Below the pieces are notes generated by a model that was not told where the DNA came from, did not search any database, and was given only the letters and a program-made list of their open reading frames with translations. A DNA stretch of 51,927 bases from assembly GCA_964484255.1 (NCBI GenBank), contig CAZAEH010000009.1, positions 1 to 51,927 of the forward strand, given 5' to 3'. This document shows, in pieces, positions 7,575-16,187 of this stretch. This DNA is from UBA6215 sp964484255. Lineage in GTDB: Bacteria > Omnitrophota > Gorgyraeia > Pluralincolimonadales > Pluralincolimonadaceae. The stretch's first letter is position 1. Each line of letters starts with the position of its first letter. The position numbers were made by a program, and so were the translations under genes.

Positions 7575-7598
7575 GCCGTTATATTAAAGGAGGGTGAG

Positions 7599-7982
7599 AT
7601 GCGGAAAAGTATATTTTTGGTATTATTGGCCGTTATCGCGGCATATTTTGTGATAGGCTCCGCGCCTGTAGCGGCGCAGGATAACGGGGGAAGGCGCCCG
7701 CTTTTCTGTTCCCCGCCTGCCTCTGCCGGGTATAGGATGGACAAGGTGAGAAGTACGTGGGGCGAGCCGGACGAGATAGAGAGCCTGGGTTCCGATGAGA
7801 CGGGCCTCAGGAAAGAGTTGTGGACGTACAAGGTCAAGCCTTTAAGCCTGTTCAGCCAAAACGATTTTGTGACCAGGAACCAGTATCTTGTATTCGTGGG
7901 CAAGAACCTTGTAAAGGTATCTTCATCGAGGGAAGAGGTATTGAAAGAGTATGGCCCTGTCCAAAAGGATATTGGTCCTTAA
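7599..7982 (+). CDS. Small secreted protein, BamE/SmpA-like
   Basis: This 127-residue exported protein has a signal peptide ending near VAA-QDN (about residue 28). The mature region has the pattern of BamE/SmpA-fold domains: MDKVRSTWGEPDEIE (a helix then G-x-P), followed by strands ELWTYKV, QYLVFVGKNLVKVSS. Family members are lipoproteins or periplasmic proteins, some in the outer-membrane assembly complex. This one lacks an obvious lipobox, so a Bam role is not implied. Its 3' end overlaps the next gene by 32 nt. The ATG at 7599 follows AAAGGAGG. Confidence 0.6.
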   Translation: MRKSIFLVLLAVIAAYFVIGSAPVAAQDNGGRRPLFCSPPASAGYRMDKVRSTWGEPDEIESLGSDETGLRKELWTYKVKPLSLFSQNDFVTRNQYLVFVGKNLVKVSSSREEVLKEYGPVQKDIGP

Positions 7983-8529
7983 CGGCAGCCCTAAGCGCGA
8001 CGGTAACACCGCAAAACTTGTCTCCTGGTTCGCCTGCGGCGCCCGCTCCAGAGGCGCGCGGGTAGAAGTGATCCGCGCGGCCGGGCTTAAATATAAAGTG
8101 TGCGGTTGCACATCGTGCAGGACCTGCCAGAAGATAGAAGAATACGCCTGCGTCGTCAAGGATGACGCCAGTCCCGTGTTAAGGAAGATGGCCGGGGCGG
8201 ACGTCATAGTTTTTGCGAGCCCGCTGTACTTCTACGGTCCCAGCGCCCAGCTGAAAGTCCTTATAGACCGTATGTTCTGCCTTTATAAATGGGACAACAC
8301 GACCGACACGTTCAAGTCCCCGATGCCCGGCAAGACGATGGTCCTGCTGCTTAGCGCTTACGAGGATATCGGGTTAAAGAACGTAGAGGAGTCCTTTAAG
8401 CTTATTGCCGATTACAGCGAGATGAAATTCCTGTCGCTCCTCGTGCCGGATGCCCGCGAATCGGGGGAGGTCTTGAACCTCAAAGGCATCCGCGAAAAAG
8501 CCCTGGCGCTGGGGAAGAAAGTCTCCTGA
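7951..8529 (+). CDS. Flavodoxin-like NAD(P)H-dependent FMN reductase
   Basis: This 192-residue flavodoxin-fold protein has the phosphate-binding loop LNGSPKRDGNTAKL (residues 10-23) and FASPLYFYGPSAQLKVLIDR (about 89-108), both typical of the iron-sulfur flavoprotein/NADPH-dependent FMN reductase family. A cysteine pattern CGCTSCRTC (about 51-59) lies in the place where family members bind a [4Fe-4S] cluster or keep reactive cysteines. It likely works as a cytoplasmic electron-transfer or quinone/iron-reducing enzyme. The substrate cannot be told. It overlaps the upstream secreted protein gene by 32 nt in another frame. Confidence 0.8.
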   Translation: MALSKRILVLNGSPKRDGNTAKLVSWFACGARSRGARVEVIRAAGLKYKVCGCTSCRTCQKIEEYACVVKDDASPVLRKMAGADVIVFASPLYFYGPSAQLKVLIDRMFCLYKWDNTTDTFKSPMPGKTMVLLLSAYEDIGLKNVEESFKLIADYSEMKFLSLLVPDARESGEVLNLKGIREKALALGKKVS

Positions 8530-8592
8530 AACCCCGAAAATCATGTAAACCTTTTTGCCTGCCGAACGTCTAATCCTTTAAAAGGGGAAGAT

Positions 8593-9183
8593 ATGCTTAC
8601 CTATTCTTTAAGGAAAAAATTTTGCATAGCGGCAATATTTTGCTTTATCGCGTTCCCGTTTCCCGGAGACGTTTCGGCAAGGGATCCCGGTCCGGATACG
8701 GGCCCCGGGCGCGGAAGGTCACGTCATGAAGAGACGGTCATGTCCGGCCCGCATAAGTACTATTACCGTGACGGCAGGTTTTACAGGCCGGGCCTTTTTG
8801 GGTTATTCGACACGTTGATCGCGCCTCCGCCCGGTTTGGTCGTAACGGTGATACCCGAGACTCGCAGGATCGTGATAATAAACGGTATGACTTATTACTA
8901 CTACGAGGATGTCTATTATACGAAATGCCCTAACGGCTACGTCGTGGTGAACGCGCCGGTTACCACGGTCACTGCGATTAAGACGGAGACCCCCGCAGTC
9001 ATCGCGACAGCGGCGGCTACGGAGCTCGACGGTGAGCCCGTAACGGTAAATATCCCGAACTCCGACGGCACCTACACGCCGGTCAAGCTGTTCAAGCACA
9101 GGAACGGTTATAAGGGCCCGCAAGGCGAATTTTACGAAGGGCATCCTACGGTAGAGCAGCTGAAGGCCCTATACGGAAAATAA
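8593..9183 (+). CDS. Secreted DUF6515-type protein
   Basis: This 196-residue exported protein has a signal peptide ending near SARDPG (about residue 30). It carries a Tyr-rich central region (HKYYYRDGRFY and GMTYYYYEDVYY), followed by YVVVNAPV, the recognisable pattern of the DUF6515 family. The C-terminus (YKGPQGEFYEGHPTVEQLKALYG) is a short conserved tail domain. Function is unknown. Members often occur with small periplasmic stress proteins, as here, where the next gene encodes a Spy/CpxP-like protein 12 nt downstream. Confidence 0.65.
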   Translation: MLTYSLRKKFCIAAIFCFIAFPFPGDVSARDPGPDTGPGRGRSRHEETVMSGPHKYYYRDGRFYRPGLFGLFDTLIAPPPGLVVTVIPETRRIVIINGMTYYYYEDVYYTKCPNGYVVVNAPVTTVTAIKTETPAVIATAAATELDGEPVTVNIPNSDGTYTPVKLFKHRNGYKGPQGEFYEGHPTVEQLKALYGK

Positions 9184-9195
9184 AGAGGGGGAAAC

Positions 9196-9615
9196 ATGAA
9201 GATCGACACAAGGATAGTAGCGGCATTATTGATGGTCCTTATTTATCTTTCGACCGGCAAGCTTTGCCAGGCCCAGCAGGGCGAAGGCAGGCCGCCCAGG
9301 ATGTCGGCGGACCAGATCGTTTCCAGCATGAAGAAGAGCCTGGACCTGACCGATGAGCAGGTCAAACAGATACTTCCCGTCATCAAAGAGGAGATGAGCA
9401 AGAGGGAAGAGCTGATGGGCCAGGGCGGAGGTCCCGGGGATTTTGAGTCGATGAAGTCCGATATGGAAAAGATCGACAAAGAAACTGAAACAGAATTGGC
9501 CAAGTATCTTACCGAAGAACAGCTTGCGAAGTGGAAGAAACAGCAGAGCGAGCGTAAGTCCAGGATGGGCCGCGGCCCCGGCGGCGGCATGGGAGGCGGT
9601 CCCCCGGGTATGTAA
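9196..9615 (+). CDS. Periplasmic Spy/CpxP-like helical protein
   Basis: This 139-residue protein has a signal peptide ending near CQA-QQG (about residue 27). The mature part is almost wholly helical and contains LDLTDEQVKQI and YLTEEQLAKWK, two copies of the LTxxQ-like motif of Spy/CpxP periplasmic chaperones. The C-terminal tail is Gly/Pro/Met-rich (GRGPGGGMGGG). Met-rich tails can bind copper or simply be disordered. It ends just before a strong terminator. Confidence 0.65.
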   Translation: MKIDTRIVAALLMVLIYLSTGKLCQAQQGEGRPPRMSADQIVSSMKKSLDLTDEQVKQILPVIKEEMSKREELMGQGGGPGDFESMKSDMEKIDKETETELAKYLTEEQLAKWKKQQSERKSRMGRGPGGGMGGGPPGM

Positions 9616-9639
9616 AAAGTTTTTATATATCACCCCAAC

Positions 9640-9678
9640 CCCCCCGCGGGTTTCCGGAGAACGCGGGGGGATTTTTTT
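9640..9678 (+). terminator. Intrinsic terminator
   Basis: CCCCCCGCG (about 9640-9648) pairs with CGCGGGGGG (9662-9670) and is followed by ATTTTTTT. This is a very strong terminator closing the Spy-like operon. Confidence 0.88.
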
Positions 9679-9680
9679 GT

Positions 9681-9708
9681 TTGTGCAGCCCTTCCGCGGG
9701 TGTATAAT
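9681..9708 (+). promoter_or_regulatory. Promoter of the MATE transporter gene
   Basis: TTGTGC (9681-9686), a 16-nt spacer and TATAAT (9703-9708) lie right after the terminator. The expected transcription start near 9715 leaves a 5' leader of only about 13 nt without a Shine-Dalgarno. Confidence 0.55.
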
Positions 9709-9727
9709 TAACCTTTCCCCATTGCAT

Positions 9728-11152
9728 ATGAAAAACGATAAAATATCCAAACACGAACGCGGCAGTATAGGCGAGATGATAGCCATAGCGCTGCCGATGG
9801 TCGTTTCGACGTCGTGCGAGACTACCATGGTCTTTACTGACCGCATGTTCCTTTCCCGGCTGGGCCCGGAAATGATGAACGCGGCCATGGGCGGAGGCCT
9901 GACATCTTTCGTGATGATGTCTTTCTTCCTGGGGCTTACGGGTTATTCCACCGCGCTTACCGCCCAATACCTCGGCGCCAACAGAAAAAAGAACTGCGCG
10001 GTCGTGATATCGCAGGCTGCGATGATCTCTTTGGCGGCGTATCCGATCGTGCTTGCCTGCAGGCCGTTAGCTCATATGCTCTTCGAGGCGTCGGGTATTA
10101 CCCCACTCCAATTGGCCTCGCAGAAGCTGTATTTCAACATAGTGCTTTGGGCATCCGTCATAGGCCTGCTTAGGAACTGCCTCAGTGCTTTCTTCTCGGG
10201 GGTGGGGCGCACTGCCATAGTGATGGTCGCCTCCATAACGGCTATGCTTATCAACGTATTCATGAATTATGTGCTCATATACGGAAAGTTCGGCTGCCCG
10301 GCGATGGGCATCCGGGGCGCGGCATACGGAACCATGATAGGCGGCTTCAGCGGTCTTGCCGTGCTTGCCGCGGCGTATTTCAGCAAAAAGAACCTCAAGG
10401 AGTTCCATATACCGGAGGCCTTGCGCTTCGACAGGGCGGTCATGGGCAAGCTCCTGCGCTTCGGTTCGTCCGTCGGGGCAGAGATGTTCCTGAACAACCT
10501 TGCGTTCAATTTCATGGTATTCATATTCTATTCGCGCGGACCGGTAACGGCGACCGCCGCGACCATAATGTTTAACTGGGACATGGTCTCGTTCCTGCCT
10601 CTTATAGGAGTGGAGATAGGCGTTACCAGCCTTGTCGGCCGCTCTATGGGAGGCGGCGACCCCGCTGCGGCGCACCGCAGCGTGCAATCGGGGCTTAAGC
10701 TCGGGTTCATGTATTCGGCGGTCATACTGGTGCTTTTCGCGGGGTTCCCCGGGATGCTCGTGAGGGTCTTTAGCCCTGATGTCGCCGGCCATATATTCCT
10801 TTCAGCGCAGCCGACAGCCGTTTTCATGATAAGGATCGCCTCTCTTTATGTGCTTGTGGAAGCCCTGCTCGTTGTTTACATAGGCGCATTGCGCGGGGCG
10901 GGGGACACTCTTTGGGCAATGGGGATGTCCGTGACCATGCACTGGGCATCGGTCGGCGTGCTTGCGCTTATGCTTATAGGCGGGGGCGCAACGGCTGAAA
11001 AAGCGTGGACAGTCATGGTAGTAATGTTCCTGTTCTTCTCGGTGGCAGCCGTGCTCAGGTACAGGAGCGGCAAGTGGAAATCCATAAAGATGGTGCATCC
11101 AGAACCAGCCATGATCCCTGCCGATAATTTTCACGAGACACCGGACATTTAG
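9728..11152 (+). CDS. MATE-family multidrug/Na+ antiporter
   Basis: This 474-residue protein has twelve hydrophobic segments. Typical MATE sequences are ALPMVVSTSCETTMVFTDR at the start of helix 1 and the mirrored segment near residue 245, in the second half (LLRFGSSVGAEMFLNNLAFN). MATE proteins export cationic drugs or metabolites in exchange for Na+ or H+. The start ATG at 9728 gives the normal N-terminus; the open frame extends 68 codons upstream into the preceding gene and terminator, which is not credible as coding. There is no Shine-Dalgarno. The gene stands alone after a terminator with its own promoter. Confidence 0.85.
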   Translation: MKNDKISKHERGSIGEMIAIALPMVVSTSCETTMVFTDRMFLSRLGPEMMNAAMGGGLTSFVMMSFFLGLTGYSTALTAQYLGANRKKNCAVVISQAAMISLAAYPIVLACRPLAHMLFEASGITPLQLASQKLYFNIVLWASVIGLLRNCLSAFFSGVGRTAIVMVASITAMLINVFMNYVLIYGKFGCPAMGIRGAAYGTMIGGFSGLAVLAAAYFSKKNLKEFHIPEALRFDRAVMGKLLRFGSSVGAEMFLNNLAFNFMVFIFYSRGPVTATAATIMFNWDMVSFLPLIGVEIGVTSLVGRSMGGGDPAAAHRSVQSGLKLGFMYSAVILVLFAGFPGMLVRVFSPDVAGHIFLSAQPTAVFMIRIASLYVLVEALLVVYIGALRGAGDTLWAMGMSVTMHWASVGVLALMLIGGGATAEKAWTVMVVMFLFFSVAAVLRYRSGKWKSIKMVHPEPAMIPADNFHETPDI

Positions 11153-11186
11153 TGTTGTAAAATATATAAAAAGGAGAACGGCCGAG

Positions 11187-11732
11187 ATGAAGAGGTCAAT
11201 GCTCATATGTGCGGTCCTGTCAGTCCTGCTGTTCGTCAACAATGGAGGGGTATTCGCGATGGAAGGTAAGACCGTCGTCCTGGAGACGACGCAGGGGAAT
11301 GTAGAGATCAAGCTTATGCCTGATGTTGCGCCGAAGGCGTGCGAGAATTTTGAGAAACTCGTGGAGAAAGGTTATTATAACGGCATAATATTCCACAGGG
11401 TCATAAAGGGTTTTATGATACAGGGCGGGGACCCGACCGGGACCGGAAGGGGAGGGCAGTCCTGCTGGGGCAAGCCGTTTGAGGATGAAGTGAGCAAGGA
11501 GGTTGCCTTTGATGATGTCGGCATAGTAGCAATGGCGAACGCCGGCCCGTGCACGAACGGCAGCCAATTCTTCATAACTACGGTAAAGACCCCGTGGCTC
11601 AACGGCAAGCACACCATATTCGGGAAGGTGGTCTCCGGTTATGACGTCGTCCAAAAGATAGAGGGTGTGCCTACGGGCAAGTTCGACAAGCCAAAAGAAG
11701 AGCAGAAAATAATCAAGGCTTATATTAAATAA
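11187..11732 (+). CDS. Exported cyclophilin-type peptidyl-prolyl isomerase
   Basis: This 181-residue protein has a signal peptide (residues 1-24, ending VFA-MEG), then a compact bacterial cyclophilin domain that isomerises X-Pro bonds. The active-site signatures FHRVIKGFMIQGGDPTGTG (about 68-86) and NGSQFFITTVKTPWLNGKHTIF (split by a few variable residues, about 118-139) are intact, including the catalytic Arg and Phe. The short loop form is usual for periplasmic PpiA-like enzymes. An AAAAAGGAG site precedes the ATG. It lies 12 nt before the CDF transporter gene. Confidence 0.9.
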   Translation: MKRSMLICAVLSVLLFVNNGGVFAMEGKTVVLETTQGNVEIKLMPDVAPKACENFEKLVEKGYYNGIIFHRVIKGFMIQGGDPTGTGRGGQSCWGKPFEDEVSKEVAFDDVGIVAMANAGPCTNGSQFFITTVKTPWLNGKHTIFGKVVSGYDVVQKIEGVPTGKFDKPKEEQKIIKAYIK

Positions 11733-11744
11733 GGTATACGGACT

Positions 11745-12668
11745 TTGGCATCCTCGATCACACAGGTTTCTTCCGAAAAAAGCGAGAAGATACAATCGGC
11801 AGCCGCCAAGGTATCACTTTGGGGTTCCCTGACGCTCTTTTTGGTCTCCGCTGCCGCCGGCCTGGCGGTTGATTCCATAACGCTTATACTCGACGCCTCC
11901 GCAAGCCTTGTTATACTTGCGGTCGCCTGCATGATGAATTCCACGATAAAGAAGATACACAGCCCGCCGGACGAGATATTCAACTTCGGTTACGAGAAAT
12001 ATGAGCCGTTCACCGTCGTCTTGCAGGGTTGCCTTATAATAACGACCTGCGCGATAAGCATAAAATTCGCCGTACAGGATATCATCCATGCCGAAAGCAT
12101 GAAGAACTATTGGATGCCCGTTATCGCCTCGTGCATATCCGTGCTGGCGGGTTTTTGCATAGTCTTATTCCTGAGGTTTTCCGCAAAGCGTTCCGGATCG
12201 TCCATGCTGCACGCGGCGAGCATGCACTGGTTCATAGATACCATGATGTCGGTCGGCATGCTTTTAGGTTTCTACGGCGGCTACTTGCTTGAACACCACG
12301 GTTACCCGGAGACGGCGCCATATGTCGACCCCGTGATGGCGATAGTGCTCGCGCTGGTATTCATTCTGCCCCCGCTCAAGACCGTAAAAAAGAACCTTAT
12401 GGAACTGCTCGATGCCGTGCCTTCCAAGGAGGTCAGGGCCCAGGTCCGGAAAGTCGCGGAACAATACAGGCCGAAGATGTTCGGCATACACAGGATACGG
12501 ACGAGGAAAGCGGGGAACAAGATATTCGTGGACATATGTTTTGTCGTAAAGGAAGAGATGACCGTAAGGGAAGTAGAGGAGATATCCGCGGCTTTCGAGA
12601 AAGACCTTAAAGCCCACCTGCCCCACCTCGATATTATAGTCTATTTCAAGCCCAATAAGCGGCCCTGA
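11745..12668 (+). CDS. Cation diffusion facilitator (CDF) metal transporter
   Basis: This 307-residue protein has about six membrane helices followed by a C-terminal alpha/beta cytoplasmic domain (about residues 215-305). Metal-site residues appear in helix 2 (SITLILDASASL) and helix 5 (HWFIDTMMSVG, supplying His and Asp), and the FNFGYEKYEP loop matches the CDF consensus after helix 2. CDF proteins export Zn2+, Fe2+, Co2+ or Mn2+ using the proton gradient. The helix-2 site has a lone Asp instead of the HxxxD of Zn2+ exporters, which favours Fe or Mn over Zn, but this is inference. The start is a TTG at 11745. Confidence 0.85.
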   Translation: MASSITQVSSEKSEKIQSAAAKVSLWGSLTLFLVSAAAGLAVDSITLILDASASLVILAVACMMNSTIKKIHSPPDEIFNFGYEKYEPFTVVLQGCLIITTCAISIKFAVQDIIHAESMKNYWMPVIASCISVLAGFCIVLFLRFSAKRSGSSMLHAASMHWFIDTMMSVGMLLGFYGGYLLEHHGYPETAPYVDPVMAIVLALVFILPPLKTVKKNLMELLDAVPSKEVRAQVRKVAEQYRPKMFGIHRIRTRKAGNKIFVDICFVVKEEMTVREVEEISAAFEKDLKAHLPHLDIIVYFKPNKRP

Positions 12669-12694
12669 TACCCGAGTTTCGCAAAAAATTACCC

Positions 12695-12723
12695 TTGATT
12701 TGTTATAAGCAAAGTGGTATATA
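12695..12723 (+). promoter_or_regulatory. Promoter of the GspK-like gene (likely leaderless)
   Basis: TTGATT (12695-12700), a 17-nt spacer and TATATA (12718-12723) form a good sigma-70 promoter. The expected start of transcription, about 7 nt after the -10, coincides with the ATG at 12730. There is no room for a Shine-Dalgarno, so the mRNA is probably leaderless. Confidence 0.6.
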
Positions 12724-12752
12724 AAAGGTATGCTTTGGTGTATAAAGGTATA
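12716..12752 (+). repeat. Phased GGTATA operator array, copy 1
   Basis: There are four direct half-sites: GGTATA 12716, GGTATG 12727, GGTGTA 12737 and GGTATA 12747. Spacings of 11, 10 and 10 bp put them on one face of the helix. The array starts at the -10 box and runs into the first codons of the GspK-like gene, where a repressor would block transcription. Confidence 0.7.
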
Positions 12753-15222
12753 CAGAAGGCGCGGAACGGCCCTCATACTGGTAGTCGGGGTGCTCAGCAT
12801 GCTTACCCTTATAGGCGTATCTTTTGTTTCCGGCACACAGAATGAATACAGGTCGGCGAAGGCCTATATGAACTCGGTCAGGGCAAGGTATATAGCCGAG
12901 GCGGGAACGGCAAGGATCATCGCCGAGCTCAGGACTGGAGCGGAAGGGGCCGCCGCGAATGCCGTAGACAGCGAATCCGAAGGTTGGCATTCGGGGTATT
13001 CGGGGATGCTGGGTGCCGGAAGTTATGATGCGTACGGGGTGGATTGCGCGAGCAGGATATATTTAAATGATGATAACCCGAACCTCGGGACCATTCTCGA
13101 GAACCTGGTCGCGGTTCTGGCGGCCATGGGAGAGCCGCTTGCCGCGGGAGACGGAACGGCCATAATCGCAAACAGGCCCGTAAACGGCTATGTTACCGAA
13201 GAGGAGATAGAGTGCGTTGTTCCGGGGATAACGCACGAAAAATATGAGGCCCTGAAAGATTATATAACCGCGGCGGCTTTTCGCGATGACCGAGTCTTTT
13301 CCGCGGCGCCGCCATTTCCTTCGGAACCCAGAGCCCCGGTGAACGTCAATACCGCGCCTAAACCTGTCCTTAAAGCGGTCTTGATGTATATAGAGGCAGG
13401 GCATATGTGCCCGAGGTGCGGCGGGGACGGCGTAATATTCGCTTCTACCGGCTGCCCGGACTGCGGGGGGACCGGCGGCCTTAGAATAACACCGGCCGAG
13501 GCGGACAGCCTTGCCGACTATATAATCGCCAACAGGCCTTATTCTACATGGAGCCAGTTCTATTCTTCCATAAAGGGATGCAGCGGTATAGGGGGAAAGG
13601 ACGCCGACCTTGTCATGGCGAATGCCAATCCAAATGCAGGATTCTCTCCCGGCTGCAGGAATTACGGTTGGGCCTGCGGTTCCGGGTATATAGGAAAATA
13701 TATCGACCCGGTCGACAGCAGCAGGGGGCTTTCCGTCCGCACAACGGAGTTCTGTTTTAATTCGGGCGGGTACTATGCAGTAACCTCCTGCGGGAGCGTG
13801 CTTGACGCCGCGGGGCGCCCGGTAGCGGAAAAGCGCATCAAGAGCATCATTAAGGTTTTTGACATCTGGAGGCAAACTACCCAATCGGAATTCGAGGCGG
13901 GTTCCACCAGCGGCCTGCAAAGCTATCCCGAACCGATGGATGCCGGGGTTGCGCCGGCATCATTCGACGGCCAGCTTATGCTTGCCTCAAAAGAGACCTC
14001 TTATACGGCCGATACGCTGCTTAGGCTCAGTTTTAACGATAACCTTGACCCCGATACGGCAGTGAATGCAAATATCATCAGGGACCCTGCCGGCACTTGC
14101 GCGGTGGGAAGCGTTACGGATGCCTCGGACCCCGGAAGCCTGCTGCCTGACGGAGTCTTCGTCAACAAGAGGCTGAACGATTATGTTTCCTATTGGGAGA
14201 ACTGGAGTGGCACATATAACATGGCGAAGGCCGACATGGGTACGCTTTCGCTGTGGGTGAAACCGGTCACGGGAGGGGAAGTTTATTCGGGGATGAGTTT
14301 CTCGGGCTACGAGATAGACACGTATGGCAACGGCCATACCGACGGCGGTCCGCCGTGGGATTTTTCTCTTTTTGAGATCCACCCGAGCGGCTTTATACCC
14401 GGCTCCCCGTACGGGGACTGGAACTGGTGGAGACCGGGGTATTCCAACAGGACAGAGGTGTGGTTATATGAACAGTGGGACGCGGCTCTTCCCGAAAGGC
14501 CCGTAGGGTTCATAGGTTTCCAGGAGGTCGGCAGCGGTATCGGGGGAAGCAACGTCTCGCAGATAATGACGACGGGCCGCGCGAGGAAGGACTGGGCCCC
14601 CGGGACATGGCACCACGTGGTATTTACCTATGAGTTGAGCAACCCGTCCGATCCCCTCTGCATGACCGGGACCAAGAAGATATATATCGACGGTGCCGAA
14701 CCGCCGCATTATGCCTACGATACCATATACCACAGGCTTAACGGCGATGTCCGCGACATCACGCTGGGGACATCCGACGTAAACAACAGCCATTCGGACG
14801 GGACCTATATAATTGACGAGTTCAAATCCGAACACGCGTGCGCGACGGCCTCGCAGGTGATGGCCGATTTTGCCTCAGGCAGGTATTATGACAACAGCGA
14901 CGCGGAATTCACCTCATCGGCTTTCGATGCCGGCACGGCAAGGCTCGGGACGGTTTCGTGGACTGAATATATGCCTTCGAGCGTTGCGGGCGGGGACATC
15001 CAGGTGGATGTAGACAACGGCGCAGGATGGATAGGCGGATACGCTTCGCGCAACGATCCTTCCGGGTCTCCGGTAAATGCCATGACCGGCGGCTCGAACA
15101 TGGTAAGGTACAAGGCGTATTTCATTAATTCCGGGACGGGCCTTACCGATACCCCCGTGCTTGATGATGTTACCGTTACATACATGAAAAGGACCGAGAT
15201 CCTGTATACGAGGGAGGAATAG
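12730..15222 (+). CDS. GspK-like pseudopilin with zinc-ribbon insert and LamG-type domain
   Basis: This 830-residue protein starts with a prepilin leader, RRRG before TALILVVGVLSMLTLIGVSF. Position +5 is not Glu, as is usual for the tip pseudopilin GspK. A GspK-type core with PVNVNTAPKPVL follows. At residues 227-247 two CxxCxGxG-like units (CPRCGGDG, CPDCGGTG) interrupt it, which is unusual. Residues about 490-710 resemble a LamG/concanavalin domain (GTLSLWVKP, GTWHHVVFTY, KKIYIDGAEP). A final beta domain ends the protein. It is likely exported through a type II secretion-like system and binds polysaccharide. The next gene follows 2 nt later. A phased operator array overlaps its start. Confidence 0.75.
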   Translation: MLWCIKVYRRRGTALILVVGVLSMLTLIGVSFVSGTQNEYRSAKAYMNSVRARYIAEAGTARIIAELRTGAEGAAANAVDSESEGWHSGYSGMLGAGSYDAYGVDCASRIYLNDDNPNLGTILENLVAVLAAMGEPLAAGDGTAIIANRPVNGYVTEEEIECVVPGITHEKYEALKDYITAAAFRDDRVFSAAPPFPSEPRAPVNVNTAPKPVLKAVLMYIEAGHMCPRCGGDGVIFASTGCPDCGGTGGLRITPAEADSLADYIIANRPYSTWSQFYSSIKGCSGIGGKDADLVMANANPNAGFSPGCRNYGWACGSGYIGKYIDPVDSSRGLSVRTTEFCFNSGGYYAVTSCGSVLDAAGRPVAEKRIKSIIKVFDIWRQTTQSEFEAGSTSGLQSYPEPMDAGVAPASFDGQLMLASKETSYTADTLLRLSFNDNLDPDTAVNANIIRDPAGTCAVGSVTDASDPGSLLPDGVFVNKRLNDYVSYWENWSGTYNMAKADMGTLSLWVKPVTGGEVYSGMSFSGYEIDTYGNGHTDGGPPWDFSLFEIHPSGFIPGSPYGDWNWWRPGYSNRTEVWLYEQWDAALPERPVGFIGFQEVGSGIGGSNVSQIMTTGRARKDWAPGTWHHVVFTYELSNPSDPLCMTGTKKIYIDGAEPPHYAYDTIYHRLNGDVRDITLGTSDVNNSHSDGTYIIDEFKSEHACATASQVMADFASGRYYDNSDAEFTSSAFDAGTARLGTVSWTEYMPSSVAGGDIQVDVDNGAGWIGGYASRNDPSGSPVNAMTGGSNMVRYKAYFINSGTGLTDTPVLDDVTVTYMKRTEILYTREE

Positions 15223-15224
15223 AT

Positions 15225-16106
15225 ATGAATAGGATATTTATCGCGGTCTTCCTGGCGGTGTTGTTCGCATGTCTGCCGCGTGCTTACGCCGAGACAGCCC
15301 CGGTAGCCGAAGGTTTCAGCCCTGCTGAACCGGCGCCTCCGGCGGGGACGGCGGATTTCAGGATCAATATATCGAAAGCATCCGCAGGGTACTCGGGCGG
15401 AGAATACCGCGTGACCGCGGAGGGGACGACCGACCTGCCTGACGGGACCAGGATATACGTTTTCCTTAAAAAGGGGGAGTTCCCGATCAGCTGCAATGTC
15501 GTCCGCGCCGGTTCGGGCAGGTTCTCGGCCGTTATGGGCCCTTTCCAGGCCAGGCTTCCGATAGGCATATATACCCTTGAGGCGGCATTATTGATGCCGG
15601 AGCAGAACACCGAGAGGGTAAGGAAGATACTTTCAGGTTCGGATACGTCTATTACGAAAGGCATCTACCAACTGGCAGTCGGCAGGCCGGAGGACGTGGC
15701 CAAGGAGGAAGAATTTGGGAGGCTCGCGCTCGAAGAAGCTGCGGGGGCTATAGAAGGGATGCTTTCCGAGCTCGAGGAGAAATACGCCTGCTACGGCGCG
15801 GACCTTAACGACGAGGAATGGAAGGCGTGGTATGCCGGTTGGACCGGAAGGCTCAGGCAGAGGCAGCAGGAGATAGACAATAGTATTAAGCCGTTGTTCG
15901 CCCATGACTATTCCTCGCCGGCACAGGCCGTATCCTATGCGTCCATGAACCTTGAGCAACTTGGCAGGGTATATTCGTCACAGCTCAGGGGCAGCCCCCT
16001 CAAAGACGTTTACCCCCAGGCGTTCAGGGACCCCGCCCAGCTGAAGTCGCTGATCGCCGACGGATTAGGCAAGATATACCCTAAAAAAGCAAAAAAGTTA
16101 TATTGA
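15225..16106 (+). CDS. Exported protein cotranscribed with the GspK-like gene, unknown function
   Basis: This 293-residue protein has a signal peptide (residues 1-22, ending AYA-ETA) and a Pro/Ala-rich linker. An Ig-like beta domain (about 45-140) contains YRVTAEGTTDLPDGTRIYVFL. Its C-terminal half (about 155-290) is mostly helical and Glu/Arg/Gln-rich, possibly coiled coil. I recognise no family. It starts 2 nt after the pseudopilin gene (GAGGAAT site), so the two products probably act together in the periplasm or at the cell surface. Confidence 0.7.
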   Translation: MNRIFIAVFLAVLFACLPRAYAETAPVAEGFSPAEPAPPAGTADFRINISKASAGYSGGEYRVTAEGTTDLPDGTRIYVFLKKGEFPISCNVVRAGSGRFSAVMGPFQARLPIGIYTLEAALLMPEQNTERVRKILSGSDTSITKGIYQLAVGRPEDVAKEEEFGRLALEEAAGAIEGMLSELEEKYACYGADLNDEEWKAWYAGWTGRLRQRQQEIDNSIKPLFAHDYSSPAQAVSYASMNLEQLGRVYSSQLRGSPLKDVYPQAFRDPAQLKSLIADGLGKIYPKKAKKLY

Positions 16107-16131
16107 CAAAGCATGTCTTTAATGGTATATG
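16103..16131 (+). promoter_or_regulatory. Promoter of the PEP-CTERM protein gene
   Basis: TTGACA (16103-16108, consensus), a 17-nt spacer and TATATG (16126-16131) form the promoter. The -35 overlaps the stop codon of the preceding gene. Transcription would start near 16138, inside the GGTATA array, with a Shine-Dalgarno at 16172-16181. Confidence 0.7.
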
Positions 16132-16161
16132 ATTGGTATATTATAGGTATTAAGTGGTATA
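16124..16161 (+). repeat. Phased GGTATA operator array, copy 2
   Basis: There are four direct half-sites: GGTATA 16124, GGTATA 16135, GGTATT 16146 and GGTATA 16156. Spacings are 11, 11 and 10 bp. The array begins at the -10 box of the promoter and extends downstream, the same arrangement as copies 1 and 3. Confidence 0.75.
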
Positions 16162-16187
16162 ATCTAACATGGAAGGAGGTGAAAAGA

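Noticed and set aside
9524..9727. N-terminal extension of the MATE protein
   Set aside because: The open frame runs back through the 3' end of the Spy-like gene and its terminator, and the promoter lies after that terminator. The start at 9728 gives the normal MATE N-terminus.
11734..11739. Single GGTATA before the CDF transporter gene
   Set aside because: It is only one copy with no promoter boxes or phased partners, so it is not counted as an operator.
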